Assembly: GCA_016707485.1 (NCBI GenBank)
Contig: JADJHN010000001.1
Coordinates: 248,001-312,000, forward strand
Length of the DNA: 64,000 bases
Reading direction: 5' to 3'
Source of the DNA: Lysobacterales bacterium
Lineage (GTDB): Bacteria > Pseudomonadota > Gammaproteobacteria > Xanthomonadales > Rhodanobacteraceae
Position 1 is the stretch's first letter, and every line of letters starts with the position of its first letter. This document shows positions 18,216 through 26,721 of the stretch, piece by piece. Position numbers and translations under genes: made by a program. Under the pieces are notes generated by a model. The model searched no databases, was not told the DNA's origin, and saw only the letters and a list, made by a program, of their open reading frames with translations.

Positions 18216-18638
18216 TCAGCCACTGCCTTCCTTGAATCCGCGCAGCAAGCGGCGCGAGTGCTTGTCGGGACGCTTTTGCGGATGATCGAAACCCGCACCC
18301 GTCAGCCGTCGCATCTCGCGTTCATTTTCGCGCGTGGCGAGACTTTCAGCCGATTCCGCGTACAAGGCCTGCGCGATGGTTGCCGGACCGCGCGTGGCGC
18401 TGGTCGCGAGGACGCGGATGACAATGCGCTCGAGGCCTCGCGTGATACGCAGTCGATCATCGATGTGGACCAGTCGCGCCGGTTTCGCGGCGGCATCGTT
18501 GACCTCGATCTTGCCACCCTCGATGGCCTGCTTGGCGAGGCTGCGCGTCTTGTAGAAACGCGCGGCCCAAAGCCATACATCCAGGCGCACGCCGGAATCC
18601 ACGCGCATGTGCGCCGCCTCAGTGCGTGATTCGGCCAT
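18216..18638 (-). CDS. hslR: S4-domain RNA-binding protein, Hsp15 family
   Basis: A 140-residue protein with an N-terminal S4 RNA-binding domain: VRLDVWLWAARFYKTRSLA, GGKIEVND and KPARLVHIDDRLRI. The basic C-terminal tail with RRLTGAGFDHPQKRPDKHSR is typical of Hsp15. In E. coli Hsp15 binds stalled 50S subunits carrying nascent chains and is heat induced. It converges with the acyltransferase gene and is followed at distance by pirin on the same strand. Confidence 0.9.
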   Translation of the reverse strand: MAESRTEAAHMRVDSGVRLDVWLWAARFYKTRSLAKQAIEGGKIEVNDAAAKPARLVHIDDRLRITRGLERIVIRVLATSATRGPATIAQALYAESAESLATRENEREMRRLTGAGFDHPQKRPDKHSRRLLRGFKEGSG

Positions 18639-18757
18639 GTCGCATGTCCCGGTGTTCGTCAGTCACAACCTGATCCATGTGCAAGGCCGGCTGCCAGCCA
18701 CGATGCAAGCCTACTTGCGCGCACACGCTCCGATGGATGGTCCGGATCACGAAATCC

Positions 18758-19639
18758 TCAGCGTTCCGGCAAGGGGACGAATTCGGTTTCGCCGGGAACC
18801 TCCTCGAATCGTCCGCGCTTCCAGTCTTCGCGTGCCCGCTCGATGCGTTCACGCGAACTGGCGACGAAATTCCACCAGATGAAGCGCGGGCCATCCAGCG
18901 GATCGCCGCCAAAGACAATGATCCTGGCCGGTCCACGCGCACGGATCCGCGCCGGCGCATCCGCCCGCAGCACGCACATCTGGTGCATCGAGAAGACCGC
19001 GCCATCGACCTCGATCTCTCCATCTGCAACCTGGATGGCGCGCTCCGGGTAATCGGCGGGGACCTGCAATACGGCATCGGCGGCCAGGTTCGCATCGACG
19101 CAGAAAAGGCGCGAATGCACGGGAACCGGCGATCGCTGCGCGAACGCCTCGCCCGCGACAATACGGCCCTGCACACGGCCATCCTCAGTCGACCATTCCG
19201 CCAGCGCTTCAAGCGCATGATGCGAAAATGACGGCTCGATCTCGGCATCGGCCTGCGGCAAGCCGACCCAGAACTGAACGCCGTGCATGCGATGTCCCGC
19301 CGAGCGTTCCGGCTCCGGCGTGCGCTCGGAATGCACGACGCCACGACCGGCCGTCATCCAGTTGACCGCACCCGGGCGAATGGCCTGGACCACGCCAAGG
19401 CTGTCGCGATGCATGAACACGCCGTCGAAGAGATAAGTCATCGTCGACAAACCAATATGCGGATGTGGCCTCACATCGACGCCACGCCCCGGTGCCAAGT
19501 CGACCGGGCCGATATGATCAAAAAAGACAAACGGCCCGACCGTGCGCTGCCGTGCCGAAGGCAACATGCGCCGAACCATGAAGCCATCCCCAAGGTCGTG
19601 CAATGTTCCCGCAATCAGGATGTGCGCCGAATCGCTCAT
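18758..19639 (-). CDS. Pirin family protein
   Basis: A 293-residue bicupin. The metal-binding residues of pirin are present in RPHPHIGLSTMTYL (two His) and GRGVVHSERTPE (His and Glu). The start at 19639 is supported by GAGGAAA upstream. Bacterial pirins can act as quercetin dioxygenase-like enzymes or redox sensors; the role here is open. It lies 85 bases downstream of the flavin reductase gene on the same strand and may be co-transcribed with it. Confidence 0.92.
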   Translation of the reverse strand: MSDSAHILIAGTLHDLGDGFMVRRMLPSARQRTVGPFVFFDHIGPVDLAPGRGVDVRPHPHIGLSTMTYLFDGVFMHRDSLGVVQAIRPGAVNWMTAGRGVVHSERTPEPERSAGHRMHGVQFWVGLPQADAEIEPSFSHHALEALAEWSTEDGRVQGRIVAGEAFAQRSPVPVHSRLFCVDANLAADAVLQVPADYPERAIQVADGEIEVDGAVFSMHQMCVLRADAPARIRARGPARIIVFGGDPLDGPRFIWWNFVASSRERIERAREDWKRGRFEEVPGETEFVPLPER

Positions 19640-19724
19640 CGGATTTCCTCGCCGAGTCGCTGGATGTGGAAGCGAGGCCGACACGGCTGCGTATTGCCTG
19701 ACTGCGGATGGTTCACCGCGATGT

Positions 19725-20783
19725 TCACCAAGCCCGCGCGTACTGCTTTGGCGCTTCGATCTGGACGCCGAGTTCCTTGGCGGCGCGGCGGGGCCAGTAG
19801 GGATCGCGCAGGAGTTCGCGGGCGAGCAGGACCATGTCGGCTTCGCCGTTTGCGATGATGGCCTGGGCTTGTTGGGGTTCGGTGATGAGGCCGACTGCGC
19901 CGGTGGCGATGGCCGCTTCGCGGCGGATGCGGGCGGCGAACGGAACCTGATAGCCCGGGCCGAGCGTGATCGACTGATCGCGCGAAAGGCCGCCGCTGGA
20001 TACATCGATCAGGTCGACGCCTTCGTTGCCGAGCAATCGGCACAGCTCGATGCTCTGTTCGATGTCCCAGCCGCCATCGACCCAGTCCGTAGCCGAGATG
20101 CGCACCAGCAACGGCAAGCCATCCGGCATCGCCGAGCGGGCGGCAGCAACCACGGCGCGGGTCAGGCGAATGCGGTTCTCGAAACTGCCGCCCCATTGAT
20201 CATCGCGCTGATTGCTCAGCGGCGAGAGGAATTGATGCAGCAGGTAACCGTGCGCCGCATGGATCTCGATCACGCGAAAACCGCAGTCGATCGAACGTTG
20301 CGTTGCCACGCGGAATGCCTCGATGACCGCGGCGATTCCTGCCGCATCGAGCGCGTCGGGTTGCGGATAATCTTCCGCATAGGCAAGCGCGGAGGGGGCC
20401 ACCGTCAACCAACCGCCCTCGCCGACCTCGACCTTCGTCGCGTCTGACCATGGCGGCGCGGTGCTGGCCTTGCGCCCGGCGTGGGCAAGCTGGATGCCGG
20501 GTACTGCGCCTTGCGCGTCGAGGAATGCGGCGATCGCTGCCCACGCCTCGGCCTGTTCGTCATTCCAGATTCCGGTATCCGCCGGTGAAATGCGTCCGCG
20601 CGCTTCGACTGCGGTGGCTTCCGCCAACACCAGGCCCGCGCCGCCAACCGCACGACTGCCGAGATGGACCATGTGCCACGGCTGCGGCACGCCGTCGATG
20701 GCCGAGTATTCGCACATCGGCGAGACCGCGATGCGATTACGCAGGGTCACATCGCGCAGGGAAAGGCTGTCAAACAGATTCAC
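19725..20783 (-). CDS. NADH:flavin oxidoreductase of the old yellow enzyme family (YqjM/XenA type)
   Basis: A 352-residue TIM-barrel flavoenzyme. Thermophilic-like OYE landmarks are visible: NRIAVSPMCEYSA with the redox-tuning Cys, QLAHAGRKAS, and the active-site block HAAHGYLLHQFLSP. Such enzymes reduce activated alkenes, quinones and nitro compounds using NAD(P)H and FMN. Pirin lies downstream on the same strand. The next upstream gene is a frameshifted alpha/beta hydrolase whose restored stop at 20820 is 36 bases before this start. Confidence 0.93.
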   Translation of the reverse strand: MNLFDSLSLRDVTLRNRIAVSPMCEYSAIDGVPQPWHMVHLGSRAVGGAGLVLAEATAVEARGRISPADTGIWNDEQAEAWAAIAAFLDAQGAVPGIQLAHAGRKASTAPPWSDATKVEVGEGGWLTVAPSALAYAEDYPQPDALDAAGIAAVIEAFRVATQRSIDCGFRVIEIHAAHGYLLHQFLSPLSNQRDDQWGGSFENRIRLTRAVVAAARSAMPDGLPLLVRISATDWVDGGWDIEQSIELCRLLGNEGVDLIDVSSGGLSRDQSITLGPGYQVPFAARIRREAAIATGAVGLITEPQQAQAIIANGEADMVLLARELLRDPYWPRRAAKELGVQIEAPKQYARAW

Positions 20784-20819
20784 GCGACCTCCGGGGATTC
20801 CTGTCCTGCATCTGCTGAA

Positions 20820-21696
20820 TCAATCGAAGCTGCGCAGCCATTCTGCCATGCGCTCGGCAACCGGTTGCGGGTCCTTCAACCAGGAAAAATGATTGGCCAG
20901 GCCGGAGGAAAAATCCCCGGGGACGAGCAACTGGCGCACAATCGGCGCACTCCGGAATTTGCCGAGCAACCATTCGGAATGATGCTTCCGGGCAAAGCGT
21001 GTCCTCGCTCAGTCGAATGCCGAGCAACGGCTGTGCATAGCCGGCCAGTGCCTGCTCGGAATCACGACCCTCAGCCGTGTCCTGATAACGTCCCGTGCGT
21101 GCGGTGCGCGCCCAATCGCGCATCAGCGTCCGCGCTTCGCGACCGGCAAAGCCGAGGCGCTTGCCCGGGTAGTAGCCGCAAATTGCCGTGACCAGGCCAA
21201 CCATCCACGGCACGATGCGCAGGATCCTGCGCATGCGACCGTGAAATGTGCGCCAGTACGGCGAGCCGCTGGCGACAAAGGCGAATCCTGCAATCGAATG
21301 CGGATTCAAGGCCGCAAACAGCGCCGCGAGTTGTCCACCGAGGCTGTGCCCGGCAATGATCCAGCGCACATCCGGGTGCGCTTCGCCGGCAGCCGCCAGG
21401 CTGGCAGGAATATCCTCGGCAAGCAGTTTGTCATAGCCCCAGTCGCACGCGCGCGACGCGCGCCGATCGCTGGATCCGGCACCGCGCCATTCATGCACCG
21501 CGATCATCACGCCTTGCTCGGCAAGTGCAGCCGCGAACGCCTCGTAATGACGCGCGCCGACGCCGAGTGCCGGCAACCAGAGCACGCCGATGCGTGCCGT
21601 CGACGGTACTGCCACGAGCAGATCTGCTGCGGCGCCATCAGCCGAGCACACGCGCAGGGATTTCAATTCCGGGCGGGCGTTTTCCTGCGCGGTCAT
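20820..21696 (-). pseudogene. Alpha/beta hydrolase (serine aminopeptidase-like), frameshifted near 20997
   Basis: The first 230 or so residues are a clear alpha/beta hydrolase with the nucleophile elbow AGHSLGGQLAAL, the motif VHEWRGAGSSDRR and YYPGKRLGFAG. After RLSEDT the frame runs into non-family sequence and ends at 20770, overlapping the next gene. One base over, the minus strand reads FARKHHSEWLLGKF, then NHFSWLKDPQPVAERMAEWL, and stops at 20820-20822. This is the expected lid-to-His C-terminus, with NHFSW supplying the likely catalytic His. Removing one base near 20997 restores a 291-residue protein. It is either a real frameshift or a sequence error. Confidence 0.8.
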
Positions 21697-21711
21697 CGAT
21701 GTGCCGCTGCT

Positions 21712-22410
21712 TCAGGGCGAGGCCAGGCCACGCCAGGCGCAGCCCTTGAATGACTGGCCGTTGGCATCGACCACGACCGACCAGGCAAACAGGGTGCCGG
21801 TCATTGCCTCGCTGCAGGTTTCGCCGCGCAGGCGGACGCTGAATGCCGCGTCCTTGTCGCCAAGGCGCACGCTCAGGCCGTCCACGCCATCAGCAAGGCC
21901 GGCATAGGCATGGACTTCAGGCACGGCGGAGGGCCCGGCAACAAAAGTTGCCGCGGCGTGAGTCACTTCGAGACTCCACAGCTCTTCGGTGCCGCGCGCA
22001 CCGAGGATGATTTCGCCTAGGCGCGATTCGCAATTCCAGGCATCGCCCGAAATCAGGTTGAAGCGACCGATCTCGACTGCATCGCGGCCGCGCAGATTGC
22101 CTTCGGCCATGAGGAAGCGAGGTCGATCCTGCTTCGCGTTCTCCTCGGCAAGGGCGGCGGCGGTTGCCGGATCAATCGATGCCAGCGTGCGCCGTGAGGT
22201 TTCGCCACAGGCGGTGAACAAGCCGCCATCACGTGATTCGTAGTAGCCGCGCAGGAACAGCGCGGGCCGGCTGGTTGATGGCGCGACCTCATCGGATGCC
22301 GGCGCGCTCACCGCAAGCGCGCTTTCAGGCGGTGGCGCGGAATCCGGCGTACATGCCGCAAGCAGCAGCGCGCCCGCCAGGGCAACGCTGCATGGAGACA
22401 GGTGATTCAT
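21712..22410 (-). CDS. Predicted lipoprotein of unknown function
   Basis: A 232-residue protein with a signal peptide and lipobox LLLAAC, with Cys near residue 20. The mature part includes LRGYYESRDGGLFTACGE and, near the end, GETCSEAMTGTLFAW and FKGCAWRGL. Paired Cys and the SEAMTG...GCA pattern resemble NlpE/COG3650-like envelope lipoproteins, but I do not recognise the family firmly. It lies 15 bases upstream of the frameshifted hydrolase on the same strand, so they probably form one transcript. Confidence 0.75.
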   Translation of the reverse strand: MNHLSPCSVALAGALLLAACTPDSAPPPESALAVSAPASDEVAPSTSRPALFLRGYYESRDGGLFTACGETSRRTLASIDPATAAALAEENAKQDRPRFLMAEGNLRGRDAVEIGRFNLISGDAWNCESRLGEIILGARGTEELWSLEVTHAAATFVAGPSAVPEVHAYAGLADGVDGLSVRLGDKDAAFSVRLRGETCSEAMTGTLFAWSVVVDANGQSFKGCAWRGLASP

Positions 22411-22440
22411 CGAGCGCTGGCCGCTGCCAGCAGGCTCGAA

Positions 22441-22704
22441 TCAGCGACGTCCGCCGCGCGCGGGACGCGCACTGGCAAGGCCGACGCGCAACGTCCCACC
22501 TTCCTGGAAGCTGCCGTCAAGACCGGCAATCGCGGCACGCGCCTCATGTCCTTCCATGGCCAGCTCGGCAAATCCCTTGCACTCGTTCTTGAACGGGTCC
22601 ATTGCCATCTTCAGCTTGTGCACGCGGCCGAACTTCCCGAACATCTCGTTGAGGGAACTCTCGGTCGTGTCGCGCGGCAATCCACGCACGTTCAGTGTGA
22701 TCAT
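22441..22704 (-). CDS. RNA recognition motif (RRM) protein
   Basis: An 87-residue single-RRM protein. RNP2 is LNVRGLPRDT at the N-terminus and RNP1 is ECKGFAELAM in the middle, followed by a short Gly/Arg-rich tail ARPARGGRR. The start at 22704 (MITLNVRG) has GAGG upstream; longer forms are not needed. Similar small RRM proteins in gammaproteobacteria and cyanobacteria are often cold regulated. It lies directly after the cold-shock gene and its terminator, so both may belong to a low-temperature RNA-chaperone response. Confidence 0.88.
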   Translation of the reverse strand: MITLNVRGLPRDTTESSLNEMFGKFGRVHKLKMAMDPFKNECKGFAELAMEGHEARAAIAGLDGSFQEGGTLRVGLASARPARGGRR

Positions 22705-22753
22705 CTTGGCACCTCGTCTTTGAGCGAATCCCGTATCTTGTAGCGGAATCCGG

Positions 22754-22790
22754 AAAAACAACGGGGCCGCGACGCGGACGTCGCGGCCCC
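22754..22790 (-). terminator. Rho-independent terminator of the cold-shock gene
   Basis: On the minus strand an 11-base GC-rich stem (GGGGCCGCGAC pairing with GTCGCGGCCCC, 22763-22773 with 22780-22790) with a 6-base loop is followed by a T-rich run at 22754-22759. It starts about 20 bases after the cold-shock stop, and is the clearest intrinsic terminator in the window. Confidence 0.85.
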
Positions 22791-22809
22791 GACGACTGGA
22801 TCCGGCAAC

Positions 22810-23019
22810 TCAGATGGGCGTTACATTTTCAGCCTGCAAGCCCTTCTCGCCCTGCACGACCTTGAAGCTCACTTTCTGACCTTCCTGCAGGGTCTTGAAA
22901 CCGCTCCCGTTGATGGCGCGAAAATGCACGAATACATCGGGACCATTTTCGCGACTGATGAAACCAAATCCCTTGCTTTCGTTGAACCACTTGACGGTCC
23001 CGACTTCTTGATCCGACAT
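22810..23019 (-). CDS. Cold-shock domain protein (CspA family)
   Basis: A 69-residue cold-shock protein with both RNA-binding motifs: KWFNESKGFGFI and DVFVHFRAI. It is an RNA chaperone that melts secondary structure. The start at 23019 gives the standard length. The 210-base gap upstream, between it and the Fe-S carrier gene, could hold the long 5' leader typical of cold-shock mRNAs. A strong terminator follows it. Confidence 0.95.
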   Translation of the reverse strand: MSDQEVGTVKWFNESKGFGFISRENGPDVFVHFRAINGSGFKTLQEGQKVSFKVVQGEKGLQAENVTPI

Positions 23020-23229
23020 GCTTGTCTCCACTGATCGATGTTGCTCAACGGCCCTCGTGACAGCGGCCCCACGACTGCAAAAGCAGGTGGCGAGCAACGG
23101 GCAATGGAGCAGCGGAAACTTCGCGGCATCGGCCCACGGCTTCGCAACCGTGCAATACAGCGGATTCGAGTCTAACCGAGATTCCTGAACGATGCGAACA
23201 CTCGCCCGGGCGGAAAAATCCCAGTGCGA

Positions 23230-23571
23230 TCAGTCCTTTGCGTCGACCGTGAAGCTCTCGCCGCAGCCGCATTCGCCGGTGACGTTCGGGTTGTGGAACA
23301 CGAACGCGGCGTTCAGGCCCTGGCGCCGGTAGTCGATTTCAGTGCCCTCGACAAACGGCAGCGCCTTGCCATCGACGAGAACGCGAATGCCATCGAGATC
23401 GAACACGCTGTCGTTTTCGGCGACGTCCCGGGCCAGATCGACCGTATAGGCATATCCCGAGCAGCCGGTGCGCTTGATGCCGAAACGCACGCCGATCGCC
23501 GAAGGATCGTTGGCAAGAAAGCGTTGCATGCGCTCAAGCGCGGCGGAGGTGAGCTGGATCGGCATGGTCAT
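23230..23571 (-). CDS. A-type iron-sulfur carrier protein (IscA/SufA/ErpA family)
   Basis: A protein of about 113 residues (start at 23571 or 23565) that delivers Fe-S clusters to apo-proteins. The three cluster-binding Cys are present in RTGCSGYAY and GECGCGESF, and NPNV precedes the last pair as in IscA and ErpA. No isc or suf genes are near, so a stand-alone ErpA-like role is plausible, but sequence alone does not separate the subtypes. It is divergent from asnS. Confidence 0.92.
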   Translation of the reverse strand: MTMPIQLTSAALERMQRFLANDPSAIGVRFGIKRTGCSGYAYTVDLARDVAENDSVFDLDGIRVLVDGKALPFVEGTEIDYRRQGLNAAFVFHNPNVTGECGCGESFTVDAKD

Positions 23572-23787
23572 GGTCGGTTGGCGGAAGGCACTGCGCGGCA
23601 AAGTCTAGCACCGCGTGTCCCTGCCAGATCTTGGCGCACACCTGCAATTCAAGTCCCGAGTCGGATTCCGATGCCTCTGCCCGACGCGCCCACGCGCCTC
23701 CGCAATACCCCGCTATCCGCTATGATGCCCGGTTTCCAGCGATCCGCATGGCGGATCAACAGCCTCGAATCACGGAGCAAGCAGCGC

Positions 23788-25187
<1,400 letters not shown>

Positions 25188-25188
<1 letters not shown>

Positions 25189-25487
25189 TGCACGCTGTCC
25201 GTGAATTCATGCTGCTGGCCGGTCTCGGCTTCTTCGTCGCTGGCCTCACCACCTATCTGATGACCTGGATTCTGGTGGTCGTGCACTTGCGCGATCACCA
25301 CCCGCAGGAACGCAAGCGCCTCGGTGGCTTCATGTTCACGCCGCACGCGTTTGGCTGGTTTCTGCTGCGCCGCTATGTTGCACTGGGCGACAAATCCTTG
25401 AACGGACTGGCCCGACTCGGTGCCATCGGCGCCTGGGCAATCGTGTTGGGCCTGCTCGCCGTCATTGCATCGAAGGCAACCGGATGA
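25188..25487 (+). CDS. Small conserved-looking membrane protein
   Basis: A 99-residue protein with two hydrophobic segments, about residues 8-30 (LAGLGFFVAGLTTYLMTW) and 76-95 (GAIGAWAIVLGLLAVIA). Between them are charged stretches such as HLRDHHPQERKR. No family is recognised. Its ATG shares the A of the asnS stop (TGATG) and its own stop overlaps the next start by 4 bases, so it sits in a translationally coupled asnS operon. Confidence 0.75.
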
Positions 25488-25834
25488 ACGAGCCGATCGG
25501 CATGAACGATGATTTCGAATCCGATCCGGATTCCCTTCCACCGGGCGAATGGTGGGTCGCCATCATCGGCGACACCCTGGTCTGGGCTCGACTCGATATC
25601 CTGGAATCCGGTATCGCGCAAATATTCGATTCCAGCGGCGAACGCCCGCGCTATGACGACGAGCAGCATGCGCGCATGGCCCTGCTCGATGCCGAATTCC
25701 GCGCCTTCGATGGACTCGACGAGGAAGATGCGGCGATCATGGGATTCGACCTCGAATCGGTCGAGCCGCCGCACTCGAACGATGACGAGGAACTGCTCAC
25801 CTTGATGGTGCAGAAGCTCGCCCGCATCCAGTAA
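25484..25834 (+). CDS. Small acidic hypothetical protein
   Basis: A 116-residue, very acidic soluble protein with runs such as DEEDAAIMGFDLE and SNDDEELLTLM. A hydrophobic core segment EWWVAIIGDTLVWARLD lies near residue 25. I do not recognise the family. It overlaps the preceding gene by 4 bases and precedes the SDR gene by 20 bases, which suggests co-expression. A second in-frame ATG at 25502 is an alternative start. Confidence 0.7.
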   Translation: MNEPIGMNDDFESDPDSLPPGEWWVAIIGDTLVWARLDILESGIAQIFDSSGERPRYDDEQHARMALLDAEFRAFDGLDEEDAAIMGFDLESVEPPHSNDDEELLTLMVQKLARIQ

Positions 25835-25854
25835 CCCCAACCGAGACCACGACG

Positions 25855-26643
25855 ATGAATCTTGAACTGCTCGGCAAGCACGCGCTGGTTTGCGGTGCAT
25901 CGCAGGGAATTGGTCGTGCCACCGCCCATGAACTCGCCGGACTCGGTGCCGATGTCACCGTGCTGGCACGTTCGGTGGACGCGCTGGAAAGAGTCGTTGC
26001 CGAACTCCCGCGCAGAAGCAGCGCGCAGAAACATGGCTACATCGCCGTCGACATGGGCAACCACGCCGAGTTGCGCGCACGCATCGAAGCGGTTGCCAAC
26101 GTGCAGGCCATCAACATCCTCATCAACAACAGCGGTGGACCACCCGGCGGCCAGGCCAGCACCGCCACAACCCAGGCTTTCCATGACGCCTTCAACCAGC
26201 ATCTGATTGCCGCGCAGACCATCCTGCAGGCGATCCTCCCCGGCATGCAGGGCAGCGGTTATGGCCGCATCGTCAACGTCATCTCGACCTCGGTGAAGGA
26301 GCCGATCCGCAACCTCGGTGTCTCCAACACGATCCGCGGTGCCGTCGCCAGTTGGTCGAAAACCCTCGCCACCGAACTTGGGCCATTCGGCATCACGGTG
26401 AACAACGTGCTGCCCGGCTACACAAGGACGCAACGCCTCGACCAGATCCTCGCCGATCGCGCCAGGGCCACCGGCAACAGCGAAGAAAAGATCGCCGAGA
26501 GCATGCTCGCCACCGTCCCGCTGCGCCGCTTCGCCGAAGCCAGCGAAATCGCCAGCGTCATCGCCTTTCTCGCCTCCCCGGCGGCGGGTTACATCAATGG
26601 CATCAATGTGCCCGTGGATGGTGGGCGCACGCTTTCACTCTGA
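25855..26643 (+). CDS. SDR family oxidoreductase with atypical active site
   Basis: A 262-residue Rossmann protein of the short-chain dehydrogenase family. The cofactor loop is CGASQGIGRA and the structural NNSG motif is present. The usual Tyr-x3-Lys is replaced: aligning VSNTIRGAVASWSKTLA with FabG puts Ser where Tyr is expected and Arg where Lys is expected. Some FabG-like groups share this change, so activity may be altered rather than lost. The C-terminus GYINGINVPVDGGRTLSL is normal. It is the last gene of the asnS group and converges with the exported-protein operon. Confidence 0.85.
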   Translation: MNLELLGKHALVCGASQGIGRATAHELAGLGADVTVLARSVDALERVVAELPRRSSAQKHGYIAVDMGNHAELRARIEAVANVQAINILINNSGGPPGGQASTATTQAFHDAFNQHLIAAQTILQAILPGMQGSGYGRIVNVISTSVKEPIRNLGVSNTIRGAVASWSKTLATELGPFGITVNNVLPGYTRTQRLDQILADRARATGNSEEKIAESMLATVPLRRFAEASEIASVIAFLASPAAGYINGINVPVDGGRTLSL

Positions 26644-26721
26644 GCAGCAAGAAAGTGCGAATAACGGTTACCGAGCGCAGCAAACTTGCATACGAACTCT
26701 TGGAATGAGAATCCGAAGACA

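Noticed and set aside
20770..20819. Extension of the alpha/beta hydrolase to a stop at 20770
   Set aside because: The tail is non-family sequence produced by the frameshift, and it overlaps the flavin reductase start.
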